Shown here piece by piece: positions 1 to 8,300 of a stretch of 64,000 nt of DNA (position 1 is its first letter; every line of letters starts with the position of its first letter). The notes beneath the pieces are model-generated. The model did no database searches. It had not been told where the DNA came from and worked only from the letters and a program-made list of their open reading frames with translations. Origin of the DNA: Helicobacter_B zhangjianzhongii (GTDB lineage Bacteria > Campylobacterota > Campylobacteria > Campylobacterales > Helicobacteraceae); contig NZ_JANURN010000002.1 in assembly GCF_030249855.1 (NCBI RefSeq), positions 186,001-250,000 of the forward strand, read 5' to 3'. The position numbers were made by a program, and so were the translations under genes.

Positions 1-113
1 TCCGCCATATCCATTCATTTGACCCTTGTATTGCGTGTGCGGTGCATATTATGGATACAAAGGGCGTGGAGCTTAGTGAGTATCAAGTCAAGCCCTCATT
101 TGCTCGCATATAA
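1..113 (+). CDS. hydB: NiFe hydrogenase large subunit, C-terminal fragment
   Basis: Only the last 36 codons lie inside the window; the gene begins upstream. The visible C-terminus contains FDPCIACAVH, the DPCxxCxxH motif whose two cysteines bind the Ni-Fe centre of group 1 hydrogenases. About 20 residues follow the histidine; in this family that tail is removed by a maturation protease after nickel insertion. The protease gene (hydD) lies about 700 bp downstream in the same operon, which fits. The TAA stop is followed 9 bp later by the hydC start. Partial at the window edge. Confidence 0.9.
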   Translation, partial: RHIHSFDPCIACAVHIMDTKGVELSEYQVKPSFARI

Positions 114-122
114 GGAGAGACT

Positions 123-824
123 ATGAGAGAAGCAGTAGATTCTGGCAAGAGGGATTTCCAAGCCCATACGGAGTTTTCTGGGCTGACTAGGATTTTCCAC
201 TGGTTGCGTGCGTTTGCGATTTTTGGGCTTATTGGCACGGGATTTTATATCGCTATGCCATTTTTGAGCGCGACTCCAAGCCCTGAGCCTACGCTTTTTA
301 CCCAAGCATATATCCGCAGTATCCACTTGATTTTAGGGTTTATCTTGATCGCAGTGTCTATCTTCCGTGTGTATCTTTTCTTTTTTGACAAAGAGGGGAG
401 CAAAGAGGAGCGGCGGTCATTTAAGCAGTTTATCGATGTGAAAGTGTGGATTGCTTCGATTAAGACTTATCTCTTTATCGGCAAGCATCCACATATAGAA
501 GGCGCGTATAATCCACTGCAATTTATCACTTACTTCACACTTGGTGTGCTGACGCTGCTTGTGTGCTTGACAGGCGTGGCACTCTATGGCAATGTCTATC
601 ATAGTGGGCTAGGTGGCGTGCTGGGCGCGTGCTTTAAATGGGTAGAAGTGCTATGTGGTGGGCTATCTAATGTCCGCGTGATCCACCATATATTGACTTG
701 GGCGTTTGTGATCTTTATCCCTGTGCATATTTATCTTGTCGTGTGGAATTCTGTGAAATATCCAAATGGTGGGGCAGATGCGATTATCAGCGGTGTGCGC
801 TATCAAAACGAGCTGAAAGTGTAA
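123..824 (+). CDS. hydC: NiFe hydrogenase cytochrome b subunit
   Basis: This 233-residue integral membrane protein should anchor the periplasm-facing uptake hydrogenase and pass electrons from H2 to the menaquinone pool through two b hemes. Four hydrophobic segments are visible (about residues 22-50, 67-85, 135-160 and 185-210). Conserved histidines occur in them, as in TRIFHWLR, SIHLILG, VIHHILTW and VHIYLVVW, consistent with heme ligation in the HyaC/HydC family. The ATG is 9 bp after the large-subunit stop, with AGGAG just upstream. Length is normal. The next gene, hydD, begins within 3 bp of its stop, so the genes are surely co-transcribed. Confidence 0.92.
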   Translation: MREAVDSGKRDFQAHTEFSGLTRIFHWLRAFAIFGLIGTGFYIAMPFLSATPSPEPTLFTQAYIRSIHLILGFILIAVSIFRVYLFFFDKEGSKEERRSFKQFIDVKVWIASIKTYLFIGKHPHIEGAYNPLQFITYFTLGVLTLLVCLTGVALYGNVYHSGLGGVLGACFKWVEVLCGGLSNVRVIHHILTWAFVIFIPVHIYLVVWNSVKYPNGGADAIISGVRYQNELKV

Positions 825-826
825 AT

Positions 827-1366
827 TTGCGTGTTTTGGTGCTAGGGATAGGCAATATCCTCTTTGGTGATGAGGGTATTGGCGTGCATTTGTGCAATTA
901 TCTCAAGGTCAATTACGCCTTTGACTCACTAGAGCATAGTATAGAGTTTGTCGATGGCGGCACGCTCGCCCAAGCTCTTATCCCTATGATTGTCGAGTAT
1001 GATTCTGTGCTGGTGCTTGATACGATAAATGTCGCAGGTGCGGCGATCGGCGATGTGTATAGCTTCCCATTTTCTGCGATCCCTGATACTATCACTTGGG
1101 CGGGGAGTGCGCACGAGGTAGAAATGCTCCAAACACTAAAGATGATCGAGCTTCTAGGCGATCTACCGCCCTTGCATATCATCGGTGTTGTGCCTTATAT
1201 CATAGGCTCTGATACGACTTTTGAGCTATCAGCCCAGCTTCTAGCGCGATTTGATGACTTAGAGCAAGAGGTGCTGCGATATTTACGCACGCTAGGCTTT
1301 GAGAGTAAAAAAGTGGATTCTACTCCTATCCAAGCTATCGCCAATCATTCCTACAAGGGCTACTAG
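827..1366 (+). CDS. hydD: hydrogenase maturation endopeptidase HydD
   Basis: This is the protease that trims the C-terminal tail of the hydrogenase large subunit after Ni insertion (HyaD/HybD family). The N-terminus RVLVLGIGN, then GDEGIGVH, is the family signature, with the acidic residue of GDEG expected to bind nickel. I chose the TTG at 827 because family proteins begin at this point; the longer open frame from 698 overlaps hydC and is unlikely. This gives 180 residues. The last ~20 residues (KKVDSTPIQ...) read through a copy of the dispersed word AAAAGTGGATTCTA, so the C-terminal tail is probably repeat-derived. Confidence 0.85.
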   Translation: MRVLVLGIGNILFGDEGIGVHLCNYLKVNYAFDSLEHSIEFVDGGTLAQALIPMIVEYDSVLVLDTINVAGAAIGDVYSFPFSAIPDTITWAGSAHEVEMLQTLKMIELLGDLPPLHIIGVVPYIIGSDTTFELSAQLLARFDDLEQEVLRYLRTLGFESKKVDSTPIQAIANHSYKGY

Positions 1367-1367
1367 C

Positions 1368-3920
1368 GTGCTAGCCTTTATCTTCCACACAAGCAAGCCT
1401 AGCTCCTATATCGCGCCATTTGAAGCGATCTTAACACACATAGCCAAAGCACATAATCTAGTCTATGCCAAAGAATTTATCGACACAAATCCGCCCTATC
1501 AATACGCCTTTATCCTTGCAGAAGTGGATTCTAGCAATAATGCAGGGATCAAAAGTGTGTTTGACAAAAACACCGCAGGCGGCAGGATTTCTAAAGAAAC
1601 ATCGCCTAACGCCAAAACCAAACCAACACCCAAAACACCAAACACAGATGATTTTTCCGCGCGTGTGCTAGGCTTTGCCGATGAGCTATCACGCACCCTG
1701 CCTTTAAGTATGTATTTCATCTTTGATCGCATTGAGCCAGAGTATGAGGCTAGCCACCGATCGCCGCGCTTTTGCCGCGCCGCACGCGCTTGCGCTAAAC
1801 CTCTGCCTATGGTAAGCGACATCCTAGCACTGATACAAAGCTTTGAAAAGCAGGATTCTAGCTTTTCGCGTTTATGCAAGCAGTTTTTCTCCCATATCCA
1901 CACGCCAAATCCTAAAGACCCCAAAAGCTCTCGCGCGATCACAATCCCCCCAAACGCACTTTACACGCTCCTAGACTCTCTCTCCCACGCACTTCTCACG
2001 CGCTCGGTTATCATCGCCACTACACGCGGGAGCTATGAGCTATCACGCGCCAAATCCAAGCAATCCGCGCTAATGTTTTGGGAAATGGGGGCGTTGCAAA
2101 GCTTTATGCGTATCGATTCTACCCAGCTCTCCTGCCTTGCTAGCGTGGAGAAGCCTAGTATGAAGCTCTGCCCCAAGGATATTTTCCGCGAAGAGCTGCT
2201 AGGCTCTAGCGAGCGCGTGGAGATAGAGTGCTTGCTCGCCTTTGACCCTATGCTTATGCTGCTAGGCTCTCTTGCTCGCACTAAAGGTGTGGAATATGTC
2301 TTTATCCGTAAAGCTCGCAAGCCTGCGGATTTATCGTATAGCTCGCGCTTTTGTGTGCCAAAGCTAGAGAGCATTGTCTGCGGACGCGATGGGATCTATC
2401 TCAACACGCGCAAGAGTAGGCATAATCTTTTTAGCATTGTTGCTAAGCATTATCCGCGCCCCCTAGAATCCACTTTTTGCGATGGGGATTCGGTCTTGGG
2501 TGAGCAATGCGGCAGTGTTGCAAACTTTGTGAAAGGCACGACCACCAAGGTCGCTAACCTTCCCCAAAGTTTGCAAAGCTCCCACAGCCCCACCGCAACT
2601 CCTAGAATCCTTGAAGAAGAAAAACAAGCCGGTTTTGAAAAATCCGCCAAAAATCAAAATCAGCCGCAAAGTAAAAAAGTGGATTCTAGCAATGAAGCTT
2701 TTTCATCGTCATTGCGAGCCGACTTGTCGGCGCGGCAATCCATACAAACAAAAACACAAAACCTAGAATCCACTTTTGAAAACAATGCTGAACAAATACA
2801 AAAAACCCAAAAAAAGGATTCTAGCAATGAAGCTATGGATTGCCACGCCACTGCTACGCAGTGTCTCGCAATGACAGAAAACAACGCTGCTAGTGAAAAA
2901 GTGGATTCTAGGAAAAATGCTGAAAGTGTAAAAACATCGCAGAATGAAAACGCCGCAGGCGGCAGGATTTTTCTAAAGAAACATCGGCTAACGCCGAGCG
3001 GTGTCCCTTGTTTTCTAAAGAAACATCGCTTTGCTTGTTTTGATGAAAACGCACAAACGCAAAAAGTGGATTCTAGCAAGCAAGCCCAAAGTTTAAACAA
3101 GTCGCAGGCGACAGGATTTGCCGATGATTTTGTGGGTTTTCAAGGCGGGGGCGAAGGGATTTACCTAAGCGGTAATGAGCAAGCCCCCGCCGCAGAATCC
3201 CGCAAAAGCGCGGCAAAGCCAAAGCCCAAAACACAGCGCGAGCAAAACGCCCACCTTATGCTTGTATGCTATCTCTCTATGGCACATTCTAGCGCGGTGT
3301 GGATCTATGATGGCATAAGCTACAAGCAAGCCCTGCCCGTGCGCTTTGCTAGCAGTGAAGCTTCTATGCTAGAGACTCTAGCGCGCGAGTATAAAGGCGC
3401 AGATAGGCTACTAGCAAACTATCAGGCGCATTTTGGGGCACTCGGTGCGCTAGAGCTAGAGGCTAGCCCTAGAATCTCAACAAACCTTACTGATATATTT
3501 GCCATTATTGCGCGAGTGCTTGGGTTTTGTGAGAGTGGTGCAAGCGATGATTGCGCGAAAGAAAGCTTGCTAAATTATGCCAAGCTATGCTTGCGCGATA
3601 AGGGTCCGCGCATTGACTACAAGCTTAAAAAAGCCCCCCAAGGAGGCATAGAGCTGGACTACCCTAGGATCTTGCGTAGCTGTATGAGCTTCGCGCTTGC
3701 AGGCGTGGAGCGCGAGATGATAGCCTTTGGCGTGCTGGATTCTCTAGCGGAGTTTATGGGGAATTTCGTGCGAGATATGAGCCAAAACTACGCGATCAAG
3801 CAGGTTTTCATCTGTGGGGATATGCTTAGTCATAAAATATTTTTCGATAAGATTTTGCTCTATCTACCGCGCGATATTACGCTAATCTTGCCACAAGATG
3901 GCTACATTGATACATTATAG
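1368..3920 (+). CDS. hydE: hydrogenase-operon protein HydE-like, inflated by in-frame repeats
   Basis: This large (850-residue) protein follows hydD, in the position of hydE in H. pylori. The GTG at 1368 is 1 bp past the hydD stop with AAGGG upstream, so I prefer it to the ATG at 1299 inside hydD. Residues about 1-360 and 620-850 look like ordinary protein (start LAFIFHTSKPSS; end ITLILPQDGYIDTL). Residues about 366-619 are low-complexity and made almost entirely of dispersed repeat words (LESTF, KVDSS, SLRADLSARQSIQ, MDCHATATQCLAMT, GNEQAPAAES). A smaller repeat patch lies near residues 50-85. The role in hydrogenase maturation is inferred from position only; no catalytic motif was recognised. 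Confidence 0.65.
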   Translation: MLAFIFHTSKPSSYIAPFEAILTHIAKAHNLVYAKEFIDTNPPYQYAFILAEVDSSNNAGIKSVFDKNTAGGRISKETSPNAKTKPTPKTPNTDDFSARVLGFADELSRTLPLSMYFIFDRIEPEYEASHRSPRFCRAARACAKPLPMVSDILALIQSFEKQDSSFSRLCKQFFSHIHTPNPKDPKSSRAITIPPNALYTLLDSLSHALLTRSVIIATTRGSYELSRAKSKQSALMFWEMGALQSFMRIDSTQLSCLASVEKPSMKLCPKDIFREELLGSSERVEIECLLAFDPMLMLLGSLARTKGVEYVFIRKARKPADLSYSSRFCVPKLESIVCGRDGIYLNTRKSRHNLFSIVAKHYPRPLESTFCDGDSVLGEQCGSVANFVKGTTTKVANLPQSLQSSHSPTATPRILEEEKQAGFEKSAKNQNQPQSKKVDSSNEAFSSSLRADLSARQSIQTKTQNLESTFENNAEQIQKTQKKDSSNEAMDCHATATQCLAMTENNAASEKVDSRKNAESVKTSQNENAAGGRIFLKKHRLTPSGVPCFLKKHRFACFDENAQTQKVDSSKQAQSLNKSQATGFADDFVGFQGGGEGIYLSGNEQAPAAESRKSAAKPKPKTQREQNAHLMLVCYLSMAHSSAVWIYDGISYKQALPVRFASSEASMLETLAREYKGADRLLANYQAHFGALGALELEASPRISTNLTDIFAIIARVLGFCESGASDDCAKESLLNYAKLCLRDKGPRIDYKLKKAPQGGIELDYPRILRSCMSFALAGVEREMIAFGVLDSLAEFMGNFVRDMSQNYAIKQVFICGDMLSHKIFFDKILLYLPRDITLILPQDGYIDTL
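2463..3225 (+). repeat. in-frame repeat-module block inside hydE
   Basis: About 760 bp of concatenated dispersed modules, all open in the hydE frame. It contains core words (2463, 2675-2689, 2763, about 2900, about 3065) and a D module at about 2488-2618, whose 12-bp stem TTGCAAACTTTG/CAAAGTTTGCAA is private to this copy. It also holds TCATTGCGAG-type B modules (2708-2750 and 2833-2880) and an F module at 3135-3195 with stem GGCGGGGGC/GCCCCCGCC. The same modules occur in intergenic DNA elsewhere in the window. Confidence 0.85.
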
Positions 3921-3928
3921 GAGAGTCT

Positions 3929-4294
3929 ATGCACTTTGAAATGCTCTATGCCAAAATCCACCGCGCTCGCGTGAGTGATGCAAATATCAACTATATAGGC
4001 TCCATTACGATTGATAGGGCGTTGTGCGAGGCGGTGGGCTTGCTTGAAGGTATGAAAGTTGATGTAGTCAATGTCAATAATGGCACAAGACTTAGCACCT
4101 ATGTCTTGCTAGGGGAGAGTGGCAGCGGGGTGGTGTGTCTAAATGGCGCGGCAGCTAGGCTTGCTTGCGTGGGTGATGTGGTGATCATCATCGCGTATGC
4201 GAGTATGACGCTAGAGGAGGCAAAAGTGCATACGCCTAGAGTCGCCTTTGTCGATGAGAATAATCGCTTACTACAACAACCAAAGGAGCAATAA
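3929..4294 (+). CDS. panD: aspartate 1-decarboxylase PanD
   Basis: Makes beta-alanine from aspartate for pantothenate and CoA synthesis. It is a pyruvoyl enzyme made by self-cleavage at a Gly-Ser bond, seen here as YIGSIT near residues 22-27, so Ser25 should become the pyruvoyl group. Other family blocks present are the N-terminal KIHRARV, the NNGTRLSTYV segment and the GAAAR loop. At 121 residues it is full length. It starts 8 bp after hydE with GGAG upstream and its stop overlaps the ybaB start (TAATG). The partner gene panB lies about 40 kb away at 44.2 kb. Confidence 0.95.
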   Translation: MHFEMLYAKIHRARVSDANINYIGSITIDRALCEAVGLLEGMKVDVVNVNNGTRLSTYVLLGESGSGVVCLNGAAARLACVGDVVIIIAYASMTLEEAKVHTPRVAFVDENNRLLQQPKEQ

Positions 4295-4599
4295 TGTTTG
4301 ATATGAATCAATTACAATCTCTACTAAGCACAATGCAAAAGCAAATGCAAGAGCTAGAATCTAGTGCGCAAGACTCTATCCACACGGCTAAGAGTGGCGG
4401 CGGGCTTGTGAGTGTCAGCATAAATGGCGCAGGGGAGGTGGTGGATATTAGTATCGATGACTCTTTGCTAGAGGATAAAGACTCCTTGCAGATTCTCTTA
4501 ATCTCAGCCCTAAATGATGCCTACAAAAATGTCGAAAACAGCAAAAAATCCCAAGCCCTTAATCTGCTCGGCGGACTTAATCCGTTTCAAAAATCTTAG
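4294..4599 (+). CDS. ybaB: YbaB/EbfC nucleoid-associated protein
   Basis: A 101-residue member of the YbaB/EbfC DNA-binding family. The pattern is a coiled N-terminal helix (QLQSLLSTMQKQMQELESS), a short sheet around GGGLVSVSINGAGEVVDISID, and a C-terminal helix with the NDAYK block. These proteins bind DNA as dimers with tweezer-like helices. The ATG overlaps the panD stop codon, so translation is probably coupled. A core repeat word begins only 1 bp after the stop and could act with its neighbours in transcription termination. Confidence 0.9.
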   Translation: MFDMNQLQSLLSTMQKQMQELESSAQDSIHTAKSGGGLVSVSINGAGEVVDISIDDSLLEDKDSLQILLISALNDAYKNVENSKKSQALNLLGGLNPFQKS

Positions 4600-4600
4600 C

Positions 4601-4897
4601 CTAGAATCCACTTTTGCGACTTTGGCGGTGTTTCTTATGGATCGCCACGCTCGCTTCACTCGCTCGCGATGACGGAGAAAGTCGCCTACTTTGTCATTGC
4701 GAGCCTTGCGACAGCAAGGCGAGACAATCCATAAAATAACAGGTAACCCCCTAGAATCCACTTTTGCGCGGTGTGTGGATACGCGGATAATCCGCTCACG
4801 GATACAAGATAAGAAAACAAGAGATGTAGAAAGTGGATTCTAGGATTGGGGTTGCGGGGATTTGGATCCACGCCTTGCCTGCAAAAGTGGATTCTAG
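4601..4897. repeat. intergenic repeat cluster (core words and B modules)
   Basis: The gap between ybaB and the Maf gene is all repeat. Core words lie at 4601-4611 (minus), 4751-4761 (minus), 4833-4843 (plus) and 4887-4897 (plus). Two B modules sit head to head at 4637-4676 and 4693-4735 (ATGGATCGCCACG...GATGAC and GTCATTGCGAG...CAATCCAT). The last core word supplies the TAG stop codon of the neighbouring minus-strand gene. No coding sequence is credible here. Confidence 0.85.
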
Positions 4898-6828
4898 CTT
4901 AGAGTTGTGCGTTTGGTGGGTTTGCTGCTTGCTAGGGCTAGATCCTGCTTGCTCCACTCATCAAGGGCTTTTTGTGTTGTGTGGATCACGCAGTCTATCC
5001 CCCCAGCAAGCGAGAAAAGCCAGTATTTATGGTAGTAGAGCCATTGCAGCTGCTTTGCTTTAAGCTCATCTTCATTGGCAGTGTAGAGCACTAGCACTTT
5101 GGCGATGTCTAGCTCTTGGTGGAAGATGTAGGATTGTATGGCGTCCATAAAGTAGCTCGTAAATTTCCGCTCGCCAAAAAGCCCTTTAATATCATCGATT
5201 TTATCGCTTAGGGCATTAAGCTTGGCGAAATTGATCTTTTCAAGCTTGTTTTGGGCATTGAGCTTTTCTATATGCTCTAGCTCTCTAGCTAGCTGCAAAA
5301 ATACGCGCTCGATCTTGCGCTTTTGCGTGCTGCCGTATTTGATGATGTCTTGGGCTTTTTTGTAGGCTTGCTTGATGAGCTTTGCGCTGTGCTTGGGGCT
5401 AGGTGGGGCTAGCAGTAGGGGGGGCTTTTTCTGCGCTTTTTGCACGATAGATTCTACCACTTGTGTAAAGGGCAGCTCCTTTGTGCCAGCTATGCGCGCG
5501 CCTCCTTGCGTGGCATTGATGACTTGCATACTAGGTGGTGTCCTAGCAATGTCCTTTTCAAAAAAGTGTAAAAATAGCTTCCAAATCTTGCTTGTCTCTA
5601 TCTGCCCTTCTCCACCATAGCGCGGGACATATATGCCCTCTTTTTTGTATTGGGACTCTTGTGTGCCATAGATCGCATCTTTAGAATGCGAGCTGCCATC
5701 ATCGCCAAACGCCAAATCCTGCCCGATAAATATGCACTGCTTAAATTCTGCGAGCATCGCTAGCTCATACGCCATATTTGCCGCACTCATTCCTATGCCC
5801 AAATACCCATACTCATCAAAGCCAAAGAGACTTGTATAGCCAAATGGACGGAAGCTAAAGCACACTTTTGCCCCCTTTAGGGCTAGTTTGGTGTGCTTAT
5901 GCACGATAGAAGTTAGGGCAAACACCACGCCTTTTTGTGCTTGCTTAGGCGTGTCGGTGTAGAATTTGGCACTTTCTTGCACGCGCTCTAGACTTAGGAC
6001 AATATCTGGCTTTATGCCGTGCTTTGTGAGAATGGGGAAGCTCGCATCCACGCATAATAATGTCGCATAGGGCGCGACTTTTTTCAGCAAGGGCAGCTGC
6101 TTATGCAGGCTAGGACCTGTGGAGATGATGATCGCGCTATCTCTGCCCCTTAAAGCTAGCACGAGATCCTTTAGGCTTGGGGTGCGCAGGGCGTCTGGGA
6201 GATTGGCTATGTGATGATAAATCCCCACCACAGAATCCCTAGCGTCATTGCCCACACTCACGACTGCTTGCTCAATGGCTTTGATAAAATAGCCATTGAT
6301 ACGCAAAATATCATCGTGATAGCTCTCATAATATGGGCAGGTTACTAGTAGGTCATAAGTTTTTACAAATACGCGGGAGTATTTATTGCTATCAAAGAGA
6401 GAATCCACGCCCATATAGCTGATTTGCTTAGTGTAGATGATTTGCAGCTTTTGCGTGGCGATTTCACTAGAAAAATCAAGCAAATTTAGCACGATGAAAA
6501 TGATCTCAAGCTCTGGCTCAAAGACTACTATGCGCTGCCGCTGCTCATTAAAGAGCAAGCGGATTAGCACGCCATTGCCTAGCCCATAGAGGTATAAAAA
6601 GGGGTAGTAAGAGTAGCTATGGAGCTGGGCATTTCTCTCCATAATCTCATCAATAGGCTTTGTGAGGTAGAGGGCTTTGGTGTTTTTGGTATCGATGATG
6701 TTGTAGTTTGCCGGATCATTATCCATAAAGACTTCATAGTGTTGATTGGGCTTGAAAGATTTCAAAGCGAGATATAGTAGCGCATCGACTTTGGCTAGGG
6801 CGGCTAGGTTGGTATCAAAATGGCTCAT
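4894..6828 (-). CDS. Maf-type (DUF115) flagellin glycosylation protein
   Basis: A 644-residue member of the Maf/DUF115 family, which in Helicobacter and Campylobacter is needed to load nonulosonic acids such as pseudaminic acid onto flagellin. The central DUF115 domain is recognisable from SAIIISTGPSLHKQLPLLKK (about residue 240), followed by LLCVDASFPILTKHGIKPDIVLSLER. The second characteristic block is IGMSAANMAYELAMLAEFKQ then FIGQDLAFGDDGSSHS. The C-terminal third is helical and probably structural. The stop codon TAG falls inside a core repeat word. The adjacent downstream FkbM methyltransferase gene is phase-variable and may modify the same or another glycan (inference). Confidence 0.85.
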   Translation of the reverse strand: MSHFDTNLAALAKVDALLYLALKSFKPNQHYEVFMDNDPANYNIIDTKNTKALYLTKPIDEIMERNAQLHSYSYYPFLYLYGLGNGVLIRLLFNEQRQRIVVFEPELEIIFIVLNLLDFSSEIATQKLQIIYTKQISYMGVDSLFDSNKYSRVFVKTYDLLVTCPYYESYHDDILRINGYFIKAIEQAVVSVGNDARDSVVGIYHHIANLPDALRTPSLKDLVLALRGRDSAIIISTGPSLHKQLPLLKKVAPYATLLCVDASFPILTKHGIKPDIVLSLERVQESAKFYTDTPKQAQKGVVFALTSIVHKHTKLALKGAKVCFSFRPFGYTSLFGFDEYGYLGIGMSAANMAYELAMLAEFKQCIFIGQDLAFGDDGSSHSKDAIYGTQESQYKKEGIYVPRYGGEGQIETSKIWKLFLHFFEKDIARTPPSMQVINATQGGARIAGTKELPFTQVVESIVQKAQKKPPLLLAPPSPKHSAKLIKQAYKKAQDIIKYGSTQKRKIERVFLQLARELEHIEKLNAQNKLEKINFAKLNALSDKIDDIKGLFGERKFTSYFMDAIQSYIFHQELDIAKVLVLYTANEDELKAKQLQWLYYHKYWLFSLAGGIDCVIHTTQKALDEWSKQDLALASSKPTKRTTLS

Positions 6829-6880
6829 TAAGGCTCCTTGGTAGCTAGGCTTTAGAAGCCTTAAGCAATTTTAAATCCAC

Positions 6881-7890
6881 TTAAGCCCCGCTTGCATAAA
6901 TCCTTAAATACTCTTGCAGGCAAAAAGAGCTAGCCCTATGGATAGCTAGCACATCGTAGTAGTGGATTTGCTTGGAAGTGTTTGTGTAGCCCATAAGTAG
7001 GCTAAGATTTAGCCCATCAGTGCTATCTAGCACACATAGCAAGTCCCCAAAATTATCAAATATCACAAGCTTTTCATAGCCCAAGTCTCTAAGCATAGGG
7101 AATATAGAAGTTGGGGATTCTCCTTGCTCGAGCAAATGCGATAAACTCCACTCAAAATAAAGAATCGGCATAAATGCGCTAATCGTAGCCCTAGCTCCTC
7201 GGAGGACTTTGAAGTCAAATCCATCGGTATCGATTTTGATGAAATTAGGTGTGAAGTTGGTCTGCTGGATAATGTGATCTAGTGTAGTGATAGATGATGA
7301 AGTAGAGCTAGCGACAAGCTTGCCACTGCCATCTTGCAAGCTCATCGCATACTTTTCACAAGAGTCGCTCTGCCCTAAAAATGTCGTGTAAATATAAAAG
7401 AGTTTATGGTCTCCCCCCCCCCCCCCGTAGAATCTAGTGTGCTATTAGTCGTATAGATAGCATAAGAATCTGGGCTAGGGAGCTTATGGAGAGAGCGGAG
7501 ATTGTGTGAGAGATTGGTATAAATCAAATCCGCATAGCTCCTCTCTCCTTCTATAAGCAAATATGAAGCATTGCTAGCTTGATCGCTTAGAGAGAGCACC
7601 GCCGTATCGCCGATATTTGCCCCTACATCAATCATAGCAAGCCTGCCATCTTTGGCACAAATATATTGCGCGATAGCTTGCAAGCGCATATCATAATGCG
7701 GATAGAGCTTTTGATTGATAAAGATCGTATGAGAAAAGGGCATAGTAAGCCTAAGCTCTCTAAAAGTAGCGGTGATAACAGGATCACAAAAGCGTAGTAA
7801 AAACTTGCGCAAATGCAGCAAGATTCTAAAACAAAGCCTGCTTTGTGTCTTTAAAGTATGCTGGTAAATGGCTTGTGCCAAGAATTTCAT
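6881..7890 (-). CDS. FkbM-family methyltransferase, phase-variable, OFF in this sequence
   Basis: A SAM-dependent sugar methyltransferase gene split by a 1-base frameshift in a 14-C tract (G on the coding strand). The 5' part starts at ATG 7890 after AAGGAGT and holds the SAM motif MIDVGANIGDTA. The frame then runs into a stop about 13 codons past the tract. The other frame continues without a stop from the tract through GDHKLFYIYTTFLGQSDSC into the conserved FIKIDTDGFDFKVLRGA block (methyltransferase 21) and on to the stop at 6881. A tract of 12 or 15 bases restores one frame of about 336 codons. The likely substrate is a surface glycan. Confidence 0.85.
7413..7426 (+). repeat. homopolymeric C14 tract (phase-variation switch)
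   Basis: Fourteen consecutive C bases lie inside the FkbM methyltransferase reading frame. Slipped-strand mispairing at tracts of this length is the standard ON/OFF switch for surface-modification genes in Helicobacter and Campylobacter. Only lengths divisible by three join the two half-genes, so the sequenced length is OFF. Assembly or sequencing error of the tract length cannot be excluded from one sequence. Confidence 0.9.
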
Positions 7891-7960
7891 AGCGACTCCT
7901 TGTGGTATAAATAAGCGCGAAAGGCGCGGAAGCGATTGTAGCACAAGCGTAACGCAAAAG

Positions 7961-7988
7961 TGCTATAATAATATACATTATCATTATA
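7961..7988 (+). promoter_or_regulatory. feoA promoter with overlapping Fur-box-like sequence
   Basis: TGCTATAAT at 7961-7969 is a perfect extended -10 element. It runs directly into TAATAATATACATTATCATT (from 7966), an AT-rich near-palindrome resembling Fur operators. Fur bound here with iron would block RNA polymerase, so repression under iron-replete conditions is expected. The feoA ATG follows at 7998 with a short leader. Confidence 0.7.
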
Positions 7989-7997
7989 GAGGACAAA

Positions 7998-8225
7998 ATG
8001 AATCTTGATGCTTGTGCATATAACCATAGCTACAAAGTTACGGCAATCAACCTAGAAGATAGCATAGCCAAAGAGCGTTTAGCATCGCTTGGGATAGTGG
8101 CTGGCGTGATCATCACGATCTTGCAAACCTCAGCCAAAAAGGCGACTATTTCCGTGCAAGTGCATCAAACAATCATCGCCCTGCGCAATGAAGAAGCTAG
8201 GCAGATACAAGTAGAGCTAATATAG
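7998..8225 (+). CDS. feoA: FeoA-domain ferrous iron transport protein
   Basis: A 75-residue FeoA/SH3-like protein that supports the FeoB Fe2+ transporter, probably by contacting its cytosolic side. Recognisable family blocks are the start YKVTAINLE, RLASLGIVAGVIITIL in the middle (the 'L..LGi..G..i.i' pattern) and the C-terminal IALRNEEARQIQVE. The gene stands alone here; no feoB is adjacent, as in some epsilonproteobacteria. The Fur-box-like promoter just upstream supports an iron role. It is followed by about 680 bp of repeat DNA. Confidence 0.88.
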   Translation: MNLDACAYNHSYKVTAINLEDSIAKERLASLGIVAGVIITILQTSAKKATISVQVHQTIIALRNEEARQIQVELI

Positions 8226-8300
8226 CTCCGCTGCTTGTTGCTCCGCGCAATGGATAGTATCTTACTTACAATGTAAAGCTCGCAAGTAGGTGTGCAAAAA

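Noticed and set aside
698..826. Longer hydD reading frame starting at 698
   Set aside because: It overlaps hydC entirely and lacks family similarity before RVLVLGIGN; the TTG at 827 matches the conserved start.
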